A stretch of DNA of 64,000 nt from Janthinobacterium sp. 1_2014MBL_MicDiv (GCF_001865675.1 NZ_CP011319.1:5332001-5396000); one strand, 5' to 3'. Positions 27,122 through 35,888 are shown, counted from the stretch's first letter. Program-made: numbers and translations. The notes: generated by a model not told the origin, from the letters alone.

Positions 27122-27168
27122 CGCGTATTCCTAATGTTGTGTATATATATGAGGGCCAAGTTGGCAAG

Positions 27169-27708
27169 CTAGCCCACCAGGCGGCCGCGCTTCATGCGCA
27201 AGCCCTGCAACTGGGGCGCCAGCGCGCCTATCATGGCCAGCGCATCGATGCTGTTGGCATGGCAAATGGCCACGCCCAGCGCATCGGCCGCATCGGTGCC
27301 GGGCAAGCCAGGCAAGGACAGCAGGCGCGACACCATCTCCTGCACCTGCTCCTTGGCCGCCTTGCCATGGCCCGTGACGGCCTGCTTCACCTGCAGCGCC
27401 GTATACTCGGCCACCGAGAGGTCGGCATGCACGAGCGCGCAAATGGCCGCGCCGCGCGCCTGGCCCAGCAGCAGGGTCGATTGGGGGTTGACGTTGACAA
27501 ACACTTTTTCGATGGCCGCGCAGTCGGGCTGGTAAGTGCCGACGATCTCGCTCACGCCCTGCAGGATGACCTTCAGGCGCGGCGGCAATTCCCCTTCGGA
27601 CCCCGTCTTGACGGTACCCGAAGCGATATAGCGCAACTTGTTGCCGTGTTTTTCAATGACCCCAAAGCCGGTCGTGCGCAGGCCAGGATCGATGCCAAGA
27701 ATAATCAT
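27169..27708 (-). CDS. ruvC: Holliday junction resolvase RuvC
   Basis: A 179-residue RNase H-fold endonuclease that cuts Holliday junctions. The four acidic metal ligands line up with the E. coli enzyme: D7 (LGIDPGLRTTG), E67 (AAIEKVFV), D139 and D142 (GTDAADALGVAICH). It is the first gene of the ruvCAB group. It lies about 185 bp after purH on the same strand, across two palindromic structures. Confidence 0.98.
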   Translation of the reverse strand: MIILGIDPGLRTTGFGVIEKHGNKLRYIASGTVKTGSEGELPPRLKVILQGVSEIVGTYQPDCAAIEKVFVNVNPQSTLLLGQARGAAICALVHADLSVAEYTALQVKQAVTGHGKAAKEQVQEMVSRLLSLPGLPGTDAADALGVAICHANSIDALAMIGALAPQLQGLRMKRGRLVG

Positions 27709-27730
27709 CGCCAGATTCTATAATGAATAC

Positions 27731-27761
27731 GGCAGGCACCGGTGAATAACCGGTGCCTGCC
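27731..27761. repeat. perfect 13-bp inverted repeat before ruvC
   Basis: GGCAGGCACCGGT-gaata-ACCGGTGCCTGCC lies 22 bases upstream of the ruvC start. There is no T-run on either strand. It could be a transcript hairpin or an operator; its function is unknown. Confidence 0.75.
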
Positions 27762-27784
27762 GCTGAGTACTTTATCGAGTAGGG

Positions 27785-27878
27785 GTAGGTCGGATTAGCG
27801 GGACGCGTCATCCGACATGCGTCGCCAACTGCCCTTGTCGGATGACGCGCAGCCTTCGGCCCCGCCAATCCGACCTAC
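27785..27878. repeat. 94-bp nested palindrome between purH and ruvC
   Basis: The outer arms GTAGGTCGGATT (27785-27796) and AATCCGACCTAC (27867-27878) enclose inner arms CGCGTCATCCGACA (27804-27817) and TGTCGGATGACGCG (27836-27849). The whole can fold as one long cruciform or RNA hairpin. The GTCGGATTAGCG-type sequence resembles intergenic palindromic repeats of other proteobacteria. It starts right after the purH stop. Confidence 0.8.
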
Positions 27879-27892
27879 TTTCTCTATCTATA

Positions 27893-29479
27893 TTAGTGAC
27901 GGAAGTGACGCGTACCCGTGTAGAGCATGACGACGCCGCGCTCGTCGGCCGCATCAATCACTTCCTGGTCGCGCATGGAGCCGCCCGGATGGATGACGCA
28001 GGTCGCGCCCGCATCAACGACAACGTCGAGGCCGTCGCGGAACGGGAAGAAGGCGTCCGACGCCACCACGGAACCGGCCAGCGACAGGCCCGCGTTCTGC
28101 GCCTTGATCGAGGCGATGCGGGCCGAATCGATACGGCTCATCTGGCCAGCGCCCACGCCCAGGGTCATGTTGCCGCCGCAGAAGACGATGGCGTTCGACT
28201 TGACGAATTTCGCCACTTTCCAGGCGAACATCAGGTCGGACAATTGCTGCGGCGTTGGCTGCAGCTTGCTGACCACGCGCAGGTCGCCCATGGCGACGTT
28301 CTTCGCATCCGGCGATTGCACCAGCAGACCGCCGCCCACGCGCTTGAAGTCCATGGCGTTGACGCCATTGCCCAGCGGGATTTCCAGCATGCGCACGTTT
28401 TGCTTTCTCGACAGAATCTGTTTCGCTTCGGCCGAGAACGACGGCGCGATCAGCACTTCGACGAACAACTTGGCGATCTCGCCGGCGGTGGCGCCGTCCA
28501 GTTCGGTATTAAACGCGATGATGCCGCCGAATGCCGAGGTCGGGTCCGTCTGCAGGGCACGCGCGTACGCTTCGGCCGCATTCTTGCCCAGCGCGACGCC
28601 GCAGGGGTTCGCGTGCTTGACGATGACGCAGGCGGCGCTTTGCTCGAAACCGCCGAGGCTCTTCACGCATTCCCAGGCCGCATCGGCGTCGGCGATGTTG
28701 TTGTACGACAATTCCTTGCCTTGCAGCTGGCGGTAGTTGGCCAGCGCGCCGTCGGTGACGGCCAGGTCACGGTAAAAGGCGGCGCTCTGGTGCGGATTCT
28801 CGCCGTAACGCATGTCTTGCACTTTCTCAAATGCGACATTCAGGATTTGCGGATACGCGCCGCGCTCGGCGTGCACTTTCGTCGGGCCCAGGCTGGTCAG
28901 GTAGTTGGTGATGGCGCCATCGTATTGCGCCGTGTGCGCAAAGACTTTTTTCGCCAGCATGAATTTGGTGTCGTAGCTCACGTCGCCGGCCTTGCCGTCG
29001 GCCGCACGCATTTCCGCCAGCACCACGTCGTAGTCGGTGGGGTCGCAGATGACGACCACGTCCTTGTGGTTCTTGGCCGCCGAACGCAGCATGGTCGGGC
29101 CGCCGATATCGATGTTCTCGATGGCGTCTTCCAGGGTGCAATCGGCCTTGGCCACCGTGCCCTGGAACGGGTACAGGTTGACCACCACCATGTCGATGGT
29201 CGGCATGTCGTGCTCGACCAGTTTCGACATGTGCTCAGGGAAATCGCGGCGCGCCAGGATACCGCCATGCACTTTCGGGTGCAGGGTCTTCACACGGCCA
29301 TCGAGCATCTCAGGGAAACCCGTGTAATCGGCGACTTCCGTCACGGGAACACCGTTGTCCGCCAGCAATTTGGCGGTGCCGCCGGTGGACAGGAGGTTGA
29401 CGCCGAGCGCGGACAGGGCGCGGGCGAATTCGAGTACGCCGGTCTTGTCGGAAACGGAGAGGAGAGCTTGTTTGATCAT
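27893..29479 (-). CDS. purH: bifunctional AICAR transformylase / IMP cyclohydrolase
   Basis: A 528-residue enzyme for the last two steps of de novo IMP synthesis. The N-terminal MGS-like cyclohydrolase domain shows LLSVSDKTGVLEFARAL, STGGTAKLL and GGRVKTLHPKVHGG-like sequence (DGRVKTLHPKVHGGIL). The C-terminal transformylase shows YGENPHQSAAFY, VKHANPCGVALG and AFGGIIAFN. It ends GTRHFRH, the conserved tail. The start at 29479 (MIKQALLSVSDKTG) is clear. It lies downstream of fis in the order dusB-fis-purH. Confidence 0.98.
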   Translation of the reverse strand: MIKQALLSVSDKTGVLEFARALSALGVNLLSTGGTAKLLADNGVPVTEVADYTGFPEMLDGRVKTLHPKVHGGILARRDFPEHMSKLVEHDMPTIDMVVVNLYPFQGTVAKADCTLEDAIENIDIGGPTMLRSAAKNHKDVVVICDPTDYDVVLAEMRAADGKAGDVSYDTKFMLAKKVFAHTAQYDGAITNYLTSLGPTKVHAERGAYPQILNVAFEKVQDMRYGENPHQSAAFYRDLAVTDGALANYRQLQGKELSYNNIADADAAWECVKSLGGFEQSAACVIVKHANPCGVALGKNAAEAYARALQTDPTSAFGGIIAFNTELDGATAGEIAKLFVEVLIAPSFSAEAKQILSRKQNVRMLEIPLGNGVNAMDFKRVGGGLLVQSPDAKNVAMGDLRVVSKLQPTPQQLSDLMFAWKVAKFVKSNAIVFCGGNMTLGVGAGQMSRIDSARIASIKAQNAGLSLAGSVVASDAFFPFRDGLDVVVDAGATCVIHPGGSMRDQEVIDAADERGVVMLYTGTRHFRH

Positions 29480-29574
29480 GGCTGTGGCTAGGTGGTTAAG
29501 TGTTCTTGGCGAATGGCGCAGGCCCGGGCCGGGCTGCGGCGGATTCAAATCTTGGCGTCACTTGCATGCCGGCA

Positions 29575-29808
29575 TTACAGCAAACCGTGCTCCTGCAATT
29601 TCTTGCGCAGGGTATTGCGGTTGATGCCCAGCATCTGCGCGGCGTGCGACTGGTTGCCATCGGCGCGTGTCATCACGACTTCCAGGATGGGCTTTTCCAC
29701 GGTCAGCACGACCATGTCGTAGATATTCGATGCTTGCTGTTCGCCCAGGTCATTGAAGTAATCTTCTAGACTTTTCTGTACGACTTCCTGAATGCTTTCT
29801 TTGCTCAT
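29575..29808 (-). CDS. fis: Fis-family nucleoid/transcription factor
   Basis: A 77-residue protein, shorter than E. coli Fis but typical for betaproteobacteria. The C-terminal helix-turn-helix is intact (NQSHAAQMLGINRNTLRKKL). The N-terminal part forms the dimer helices (VVQKSLEDYFNDLGEQQASNIYDMVV). It bends DNA and tunes rRNA and many other promoters. It sits between dusB and purH, and the dusB-fis pairing is widely conserved. Confidence 0.95.
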   Translation of the reverse strand: MSKESIQEVVQKSLEDYFNDLGEQQASNIYDMVVLTVEKPILEVVMTRADGNQSHAAQMLGINRNTLRKKLQEHGLL

Positions 29809-29986
29809 TTTTATGCTTCAACCGGCTGAACACCTGACAATCCGCTGCCGCGTCGCTCATGCGGTCCGCGTGCTGCCGTCTTGTCTCGGTGTGTAATTAA
29901 TATTGCATGACGCTCTGTATAGGCGCTCGCCCTTGTATTGCTTTTAACTTGCTGCTTAACTTATACGTAACTTTCTTGCTATCTGC

Positions 29987-31027
29987 TCATGCTGCCGTGG
30001 CCGCTTCTATCAGGCCACTTTCACTGGATTCGGCGAGGCGGTATTGTAACCGTTCGCCAAATTTCCATTGCGACTCAAAAAATTGATCGACGGCCAGCAA
30101 CTGCGCTTCCGTCGACTCGAGCAAGTTCATTTGCTGTCGGAACGCTTCGCCGCCTTCCAGATCTTTCACATACCAGCCGATGTGCTTGCGCGCCGTGCGC
30201 ACGCCGAGAAATTCGCCATAAAACGCGTAGTGGGCGCGCAAATGCTCATCCATCAGTGTGCGCACTTCATCCACGTACGGCGCCGGCAGCAAGGTGCCGG
30301 TACGCAGGAAATGATCGATTTCACGGCAAATCCACGGCCGGCCCTGCGCCGCGCGGCCGATCATGACGGCATCGGCGCCTGTTTGATCCAGCACAAAACG
30401 GGCTTTTTCCGGGCTGGTAATGTCGCCATTGGCCACCACGGGAATGCCCACCGATGCTTTCACGGCAGCAATGGTTTCATATTCAGCATCGCCTTTGTAG
30501 CCATCGGCGCGCGTGCGGCCGTGCAAGGTCAGCATCTGGATGCCGGCCTGCTCGGCGATGCGGGCGATGGTCAGGGCGTTCTTGTTGGAACGGTTCCAGC
30601 CCGTGCGAAATTTCAGGGTGACGGGCACGTCGACGGCGTTGACGACGGCATGCAAAATCTTCTCGACCAGGCTTTCATCTTGCAGCAGGGCCGAACCGCA
30701 CCAGCTGTTGCACACCTTCTTCACGGGGCAACCCATGTTGATGTCGATGATCTGCGCGCCCCGGTCCACATTGAACTTGGCGCAGTCGGCCAGGTCTTGC
30801 GGATCGGCGCCGGCGATCTGCACGGCTTTCGGCTCCATTTCGCCCTCATGGTCCGTGCGGCGCGAACTTTTTTCCGTCGCCCACAGGCGCGGATTCGACG
30901 CCGCCATCTCCGACACGGCATAGCCTGCCCCCAGCTGCTTGCACAACTGGCGGAAAGGCCGATCCGTCACGCCGGCCATGGGAGCGACGAAAACGTTGTT
31001 GCGCAGAATGTGAGGGCCGATTTGCAC
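29987..31027 (-). CDS. dusB: tRNA-dihydrouridine synthase B
   Basis: A 346-residue FMN-dependent TIM-barrel enzyme that reduces uridine in the tRNA D-loop. Motifs are VFVAPMAGVTDRPFR, IIDINMGCPVKKVCNSWCGSALL (in KVCN, the proton-donor Cys), LTLHGRTRADGYKG and VVANGDITSPEKA, with GADAVMIGRAAQGRPW for phosphate binding. It is upstream of fis on the same strand. The 178-bp gap to fis is AT-rich and has no gene. Confidence 0.96.
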   Translation of the reverse strand: MQIGPHILRNNVFVAPMAGVTDRPFRQLCKQLGAGYAVSEMAASNPRLWATEKSSRRTDHEGEMEPKAVQIAGADPQDLADCAKFNVDRGAQIIDINMGCPVKKVCNSWCGSALLQDESLVEKILHAVVNAVDVPVTLKFRTGWNRSNKNALTIARIAEQAGIQMLTLHGRTRADGYKGDAEYETIAAVKASVGIPVVANGDITSPEKARFVLDQTGADAVMIGRAAQGRPWICREIDHFLRTGTLLPAPYVDEVRTLMDEHLRAHYAFYGEFLGVRTARKHIGWYVKDLEGGEAFRQQMNLLESTEAQLLAVDQFFESQWKFGERLQYRLAESSESGLIEAATAA

Positions 31028-31150
31028 TGAAGAACCTGGAATGGACGGAGGAACCTGCTATTTTAACCGATTCCCTGCCTAATTAATAAGCACTATTTTT
31101 TCGCTTCAGTGCGCCAGGGCGTGCATCGCGCTTGTGCAGCACAGCAAAAT

Positions 31151-31173
31151 GGGGCCGTGGCGGCACTGGCCCC
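31151..31173 (-). terminator. probable terminator of the phosphatase gene
   Basis: On the minus strand GGGGCC and GGCCCC pair across an 11-base loop and are followed by ATTTTGC. The T-run is short, so it is a moderate candidate. Confidence 0.5.
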
Positions 31174-31177
31174 GCTC

Positions 31178-31822
31178 TTAGCCCAGCTCGTCCATTGCGG
31201 GCGCGCTCAGGTGTTCGATATTTCCCCAGTGCACTAAATGCAGCTTGCCGTCCGCGTACGAAAAGCGGTTCACACTGGCATTTTTCACCTGGAAATCACG
31301 TGGACTGTCGAGCGTCATGCCAACCGCCTCGCGGTAAGCGCACTCGAGCACGCCGCCGTGCGCCACGATGGCGATCGTCTGGCCGTCATGCTGCTGGGCC
31401 CAGCGGGCGATGGCGCCATTCGCGCGCGCATAGAACTGGCGAAAGCTTTCGGCCTGGCGCTCGCCGGACGGCATCACGGCGTCGATCTGGCGCGATTGCC
31501 ATTGCGCATACTCGTGCGGATAGCGCGCGGCGATGTCCGCATACAGCAAGCCTTCGAAGGCGCCATAGCAGCGCTCGCGCAGCAAGGGGTCTGCCTGCAC
31601 CGGCAACTGCTGCACGTCGGCCACGGCTTGCGCCGTCTGCTGCGCGCGTTGCAGATCGCTGGCGATGATGGCGGCCAGCGGCTCGTCAGCCAGCGCCTGC
31701 CCCAGCGCGGCCGCCTGCGCCAGGCCCGCCTCGTTCAGGGCGATGTCGATATGGCCCTGCAGGCGGCGGTCCGCATTCCAGGCCGTTTCGCCATGGCGTA
31801 TCAATAAAATGGTTGTGCTCAT
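31178..31822 (-). CDS. histidine phosphatase family protein (phosphoglycerate mutase-like)
   Basis: A 214-residue protein with the phosphohistidine motif LIRHGETAWN at the N-terminus. The second conserved region is IASDLQRAQQTAQAVA, with an acid in ERCYGAFEGL and the second catalytic His in IAIVAHGGVLECAYRE. It is of the broad-specificity or cobalamin-phosphatase type (CobC/GpmB-like); the substrate cannot be assigned. Its ATG overlaps the stop of the preceding PEBP-like gene (ATGA), so they are translationally coupled. Confidence 0.92.
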   Translation of the reverse strand: MSTTILLIRHGETAWNADRRLQGHIDIALNEAGLAQAAALGQALADEPLAAIIASDLQRAQQTAQAVADVQQLPVQADPLLRERCYGAFEGLLYADIAARYPHEYAQWQSRQIDAVMPSGERQAESFRQFYARANGAIARWAQQHDGQTIAIVAHGGVLECAYREAVGMTLDSPRDFQVKNASVNRFSYADGKLHLVHWGNIEHLSAPAMDELG

Positions 31823-32460
31823 GTTTTCAAGGTAAGTGCCAGCTCGGGGTTGAGCGAGTAGGCGACGACGAGTTGCGCTTCGTCAAGAATGTGGCCGTAA
31901 ATGGCAGCGTAGGCTTGCTGCCCCGTAAAACGCTCGGGCAAGTCCAGACGCGGCACGTCGAGCGCATACAGGCGGAAGATATAGTGGTGGATGCGTTCGT
32001 CATTCCACGGCGGACACGGGCCATCGTAGCCATAATAGTCGCCTGCCATGGCGGCATCGCCGGCAAACCAGCCCGTGTAGTCGTTGAGACCCTGGCGCAA
32101 TTGCAGCGGTCCGCCTGCGGCCGTCTTGCCATGGGGCGTGATGCCGCTGGAAAACTCGCCAGCGGCAATGGCCCGCATGGCCAGGGGAATATCGAGCAAG
32201 CTCCAGTGGTAAAAGTCGCCGCGCGGCGCGGCCAGCGGCAAGGTCCGGTCGTCGCGGTTGACGAGGCTGGCGTCCTGCGGCGCATCGGGGTCGATGCAGA
32301 ACAACACCAGCGACTCGGTGCCATTCGGCACCTCGTCCCAGGCCAGGTGGGGATTGCGGTTGCCGGCAAGGCGCACGCGGCTGGCCGGATCGATCTCGGC
32401 AAAAGCATATTCGGCCGGCATCAGGCCGCCATCACGAAAGGTCTCGCTCCACAACTTCAT
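31819..32460 (-). CDS. YbhB/YbcL family (PEBP-like) protein
   Basis: A 213-residue phosphatidylethanolamine-binding-protein fold. Key segments are NPHLAWDEVPNGTESLVLFCIDPDAP, HWSLLDIPLAMRAIAAGEF, YYGYDGPCPPWNDERIHHY and IFRLYALDVPRLDLP, which form the anion-binding pocket. Bacterial members have no agreed function. It has no signal peptide, so it is cytosolic. It is followed by the histidine phosphatase with a four-base overlap. A dispersed repeat (copy B) lies upstream, between it and dtd. Confidence 0.93.
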   Translation of the reverse strand: MKLWSETFRDGGLMPAEYAFAEIDPASRVRLAGNRNPHLAWDEVPNGTESLVLFCIDPDAPQDASLVNRDDRTLPLAAPRGDFYHWSLLDIPLAMRAIAAGEFSSGITPHGKTAAGGPLQLRQGLNDYTGWFAGDAAMAGDYYGYDGPCPPWNDERIHHYIFRLYALDVPRLDLPERFTGQQAYAAIYGHILDEAQLVVAYSLNPELALTLKT

Positions 32461-32495
32461 CGCTTGCTCCTCTTTATAATTATAATTTCAGCAAC

Positions 32496-32592
32496 AAACC
32501 ATGGCGAGCGGCAGCCAGTCGGGGCCGAGAAGCGCAACTGTGCCGAAGCACAGGAGCATCGCAGGCCGCACATGGCGACGCGCAGCAGGTTT
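32496..32592 (-). repeat. dispersed structured 3'-UTR element, copy B (after dtd)
   Basis: A 97-bp copy bounded by AAACC and GGTTT. On the minus strand it begins within the dtd stop codon (TAA then ACCTGCTGCGCGTCG), then GCGGCCTGCGATGCTC, and the hairpin CTGTGC-ttcg-GCACAG with a UUCG tetraloop. TGCGCTTCTCGGCC and a CCGCTCGCCATGGTTT end follow. Relative to copies A and C one stem pair is changed on both sides (C-G to T-A). Confidence 0.88.
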
Positions 32593-33037
32593 ATTTGGCA
32601 TTTACTTGCAGCCAGAACGTGACGGGCCCGTCATTCGTCAGCGACACCTGCATGTCGGCGCCGAACTGCCCCGTTTGCACGGTCGCATGGCGGCTGCGCG
32701 CCTGTTCCACGAAATGCGTGAACAGGCGCAAGCCGTCCTGCGGCGCGGCGGCCGGCGTGAACGACGGGCGCGTGCCGGACTTGGTGTCGGCCGCCAGCGT
32801 GAACTGCGGCACCAGCAGCAAGCCGCCGGCCACGTCCGTCACGCTGCGGTTCATCTTGCCCACCGCGTCGGCAAAGACGCGGTAACCGAGCAACTTGGCC
32901 AGCAAGGCATCCGCTTCCTTCTCCGTATCGCCGCGCTCGGCGCACACGAGCACCATCAGGCCCCCGTCGATGGCGCCGATGGTGGCGCCGGCAACATCGA
33001 CCTTCGCCTGCGTGACGCGCTGCAGCAGCGCGATCAT
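32591..33037 (-). CDS. dtd: D-aminoacyl-tRNA deacylase
   Basis: A 148-residue enzyme that removes D-amino acids (and glycine mischarged on tRNA-Ala) from tRNA. The start MIALLQRVTQAKVDV, the motif PQFTLAADTKSGTRPSF (Pro where many members have Ser) and the Gly-cisPro motif NDGPVTFWLQV are clear. Its ATG overlaps the tyrS TGA as ATGA, so both are co-translated, a sensible pairing because TyrRS is prone to D-Tyr charging. Its stop codon abuts dispersed repeat copy B. Confidence 0.95.
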   Translation of the reverse strand: MIALLQRVTQAKVDVAGATIGAIDGGLMVLVCAERGDTEKEADALLAKLLGYRVFADAVGKMNRSVTDVAGGLLLVPQFTLAADTKSGTRPSFTPAAAPQDGLRLFTHFVEQARSRHATVQTGQFGADMQVSLTNDGPVTFWLQVNAK

Positions 33038-34299
33038 GCCGTCAAGGTGACGCGCGCAAACTTGCGCTTGCCAACTTGCAACACCAGCACGCCCGCCGCC
33101 ACTTGCAAGCCCTTGTCGCTGATGACGGTGCCGTCGATGCGCACGCCGCCCTGCTCGATCATGCGCATGGCTTCCGACGTCGACGGGCACAGGCCTGCCT
33201 GTTTCAGCAATTGCGGGATGCCCAGCGGCGCGCCGGCCAGCGTCACTTCCGGGATATCGTCGGGAATGCCGCCCTTCGAGCGGTTGACGAAGTCGGCCAG
33301 CGCATCTTCCGCCGCCTGCTGCGAGTGGAAGCGGGCGACGATTTCTTGCGCCAGCGCAACCTTGGCGTCGCGCGGATTGCGGCCGCCTTCCACTTCGCTC
33401 TTCAGCTGCGCCAGTTCGGCGATCGAGCGCCACGACAGCAGCTCGTAGTAGCGCCACATCATGACGTCGGAAATGCTCATCAGCTTGGCGAACATGGTGT
33501 TGCCCGGTTCCGTGATGCCGATGTAATTGTTCTTCGACTTGGACATTTTTTCCACGCCGTCCAAACCTTCCAGCAGCGGCATGGTCAAAATACACTGCTG
33601 TTCCTGTCCGTACTGCTTTTGCAGTTCGCGGCCCACGAGCAGGTTGAACTTCTGGTCCGTGCCGCCCAGTTCCAGGTCCGACTTCAGGGCCACCGAATCG
33701 TAGCCCTGCATCAGCGGGTACAGGAATTCATGCACGGAAATAGGAATGCCGCCCTGGAAGCGCTTGGTGAAGTCGTCGCGCTCGATCATGCGCGCCACCG
33801 TGTAGTGGGAAGCGAGCTGGATGATGCCGCGCGCGCCCAGCGGATCGCACCATTCCGAGTTATAGCGGATTTCGGTCTTGCTGGCGTCCAACACTAAAGA
33901 TGCTTGCGCGAAATACGTCATCGCGTTAATCTCGATCTGTTCCTTGGTCAGCGGCGGGCGCGTGACGTTGCGGCCCGAAGGGTCGCCGATCATGGAAGTA
34001 AAATCGCCGATCAGGAAAATGACTTGATGGCCGAGGTTTTGCAGCTGGCGCATCTTGTTCAGTACCACGGTATGGCCCAGATGCAAGTCGGGTGCAGTCG
34101 GGTCCAGGCCCAGTTTGATGCGCAGCGGAACGCCCGTTTTCTCGGAGCGTGCTAATTTTTGCGCAAATTCGCTTTCGATCAAGAGTTCGTCGACGCCACG
34201 CTTGGTAATCGCGAGGGCTTCTTGTACTCTGTCCGACAGCGGAAGCGCGGTCTGAGCTGCGTTAGCCTTTGTAGGCGATGCGGTGGTGTTGATTTCCAT
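33034..34299 (-). CDS. tyrS: tyrosyl-tRNA synthetase
   Basis: A 421-residue class Ic synthetase. The HIGH motif appears as HLGH (LGLDPTAPDLHLGHTVVL), the KMSKS loop as VEKMSKSKNN, and an S4 RNA-binding domain lies at the C-terminus (CPSTSEAMRMIEQGGVRIDG). It belongs to the longer TyrRS group found in beta- and gammaproteobacteria. It overlaps dtd downstream. It is divergent from the M23 peptidase gene, with about 150 bp of promoter region between them. Confidence 0.97.
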   Translation of the reverse strand: MEINTTASPTKANAAQTALPLSDRVQEALAITKRGVDELLIESEFAQKLARSEKTGVPLRIKLGLDPTAPDLHLGHTVVLNKMRQLQNLGHQVIFLIGDFTSMIGDPSGRNVTRPPLTKEQIEINAMTYFAQASLVLDASKTEIRYNSEWCDPLGARGIIQLASHYTVARMIERDDFTKRFQGGIPISVHEFLYPLMQGYDSVALKSDLELGGTDQKFNLLVGRELQKQYGQEQQCILTMPLLEGLDGVEKMSKSKNNYIGITEPGNTMFAKLMSISDVMMWRYYELLSWRSIAELAQLKSEVEGGRNPRDAKVALAQEIVARFHSQQAAEDALADFVNRSKGGIPDDIPEVTLAGAPLGIPQLLKQAGLCPSTSEAMRMIEQGGVRIDGTVISDKGLQVAAGVLVLQVGKRKFARVTLTA

Positions 34300-34344
34300 A
34301 AAATTTGACTGTAGATCTCAAAATGGTAGTAGGTTTGCGGAGTT

Positions 34345-34353
34345 TGCTATAAT
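34345..34353 (+). promoter_or_regulatory. extended -10 promoter for the M23 peptidase gene
   Basis: TGCTATAAT is a perfect extended -10 on the plus strand, about 100 bases before the peptidase ATG. No good -35 is visible, which is tolerated by extended -10 promoters. Confidence 0.55.
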
Positions 34354-34453
34354 GCTCGATCCCATCAATCTTGCCGTATGAAAACGAATCAAAATAACAA
34401 TAACAAAGAGCGCTAGTTCAGGTATCGTTCAAGGGCAAATTTTAACTGATTGC

Positions 34454-35821
34454 ATGAACCCTATACATAAAATCACAGGCTCACGCTTGTACACACAGCT
34501 GGCGACGACACGCAAGGCACGCATTATTGGCGTGTCGGCAGTGCTGCTCGCCGTGGTCGCCTTCGGCGCGGCCGGTGTGGCCCCGCTGGCGCCCGACGCG
34601 TCCGACCTGCCGGTCAAGTCGATCGCCCAGAACCTGGAAATGCCTGACCTCGCCTCGCAAATTTCCGCGATGGAACAGGTAGACCAGAATTTCACCCACG
34701 AAGAAAAAGTCCGCGCCGGCGATACCCTCGCCACCCTGCTGACCCGTCTCGGCGTGGATGATGCGGCGGCCGCCAATTTCATCAAGACCGACAAGATCGC
34801 GCGCGGCGTGATGTTGCTGAAATCGGGCAAGCGCGTGCAAGCGCAAACGTCCGAAAACGGCGACCTCAACTGGATGCGCGCCACGCTTGTCGACGGCACC
34901 GACAAATCGGTCAAGAACATCCTGATCACCCGCAAGGGCGACAAGTTCGTGGCCACGGAAGTGGCAGCCCAGCTGGAACGCCGCGTTGAAATGCACGCGC
35001 GCAAGATTACCTCCACCCTGTTCGCCGCCACCGACTCCAGCCTGGACGGCACCCGCCTGCCAGACTCGATTTCCGCGCAAATCGTGGAAATGTTCTCCAC
35101 CAATATCGACTTCCGCTCCGACCTGAAACGCGGCGACTCGTTTAATGTTGTCTACGAAACGTTCTGGCAAGATGGCGAATTCGTCCGAGCGGGCCGCATC
35201 CTGGCCGGTGAATTCACCAACCGCGGCACGACTTACCAGTCCGTTTGGTTCGAAGACCCAGCCAGCAAGCAAGGCGGCGGTTACTACAGTTTCGACGGCA
35301 AGTCCCTCAAAAAAGCCTTCCTGAAATCCCCCCTCGAATTTTCCCGCATCTCGTCCGGCTTCTCCATGCGCGTGCACCCGATTTCCGGCAACTGGAAAGC
35401 GCATAAAGGCATCGATTTCGCTGCAGCAACGGGCACGCCTATCCGCGCTTCGGGCGACGGCGTGGTCGATTCCGTCGGCATGCAAAACGGCTACGGCAAT
35501 GTTGTTGTCCTGAAACACTGGGCCAACTACACGACGGCCTACGCCCACATGAGCCGCTTCGCTTCCGGCCTGAAAAAAGGCCAGAAAGTGAGCCAGGGCG
35601 ATGTGATCGGCTACGTCGGCACCACCGGCTGGTCGACGGGCGCCCACTTGCACTATGAATTCCGCGTCGGCGGCGTGGCGCAAGACCCAAGCAAGCTGAA
35701 CGTACAAGCACAGGCGCCGCTGACGGCCGCCGAGCTGAGCCGCTTCCGCATGGTGTCGGCCGACATGATGCACCGCTTCACCCTGCTGCGTCCGAACGAC
35801 ACGGCACTGGCGTCGCGCTAA
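34454..35821 (+). CDS. M23-family peptidoglycan endopeptidase (MepM-like)
   Basis: A 455-residue envelope protein. One membrane anchor or uncleaved signal lies at about residues 23-45 (ARIIGVSAVLLAVVAFGAAG). An OapA/LysM-like N-terminal region follows (RAGDTLATLLTRLGVDDAAA), then a linker. The C-terminal LytM domain has HKGIDFAAATGTPI (HxxxD zinc ligands) and GAHLHYEFRVGG (HxH). It should cut cross-links in peptidoglycan to allow wall growth. The neighbour anmK recycles muropeptide sugars, so the pair is functionally related. A terminator separates them. Confidence 0.94.
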   Translation: MNPIHKITGSRLYTQLATTRKARIIGVSAVLLAVVAFGAAGVAPLAPDASDLPVKSIAQNLEMPDLASQISAMEQVDQNFTHEEKVRAGDTLATLLTRLGVDDAAAANFIKTDKIARGVMLLKSGKRVQAQTSENGDLNWMRATLVDGTDKSVKNILITRKGDKFVATEVAAQLERRVEMHARKITSTLFAATDSSLDGTRLPDSISAQIVEMFSTNIDFRSDLKRGDSFNVVYETFWQDGEFVRAGRILAGEFTNRGTTYQSVWFEDPASKQGGGYYSFDGKSLKKAFLKSPLEFSRISSGFSMRVHPISGNWKAHKGIDFAAATGTPIRASGDGVVDSVGMQNGYGNVVVLKHWANYTTAYAHMSRFASGLKKGQKVSQGDVIGYVGTTGWSTGAHLHYEFRVGGVAQDPSKLNVQAQAPLTAAELSRFRMVSADMMHRFTLLRPNDTALASR

Positions 35822-35847
35822 GCGACACTGCCTTCGGGCAATAGACT

Positions 35848-35888
35848 AAGGCACCGCCCATGCAGATGGCCGGTGCCTTTGTTTTTTG
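35848..35888 (+). terminator. intrinsic terminator after the M23 peptidase gene
   Basis: AAGGCACCG and CGGTGCCTT pair across a 14-base loop and are followed by TGTTTTTTG. Confidence 0.75.

Noticed and set aside
27135..27150. Shared TGTGTATATAT tract before ruvA and before argC (39211-39221) as a common operator
   Set aside because: Only two short AT-rich matches; chance or a generic promoter-like tract explains them.
32496..32592. The dispersed repeat as an ordinary intrinsic terminator
   Set aside because: No T-run follows the hairpin in any of the three copies, and copy C has its own strong terminator further downstream.
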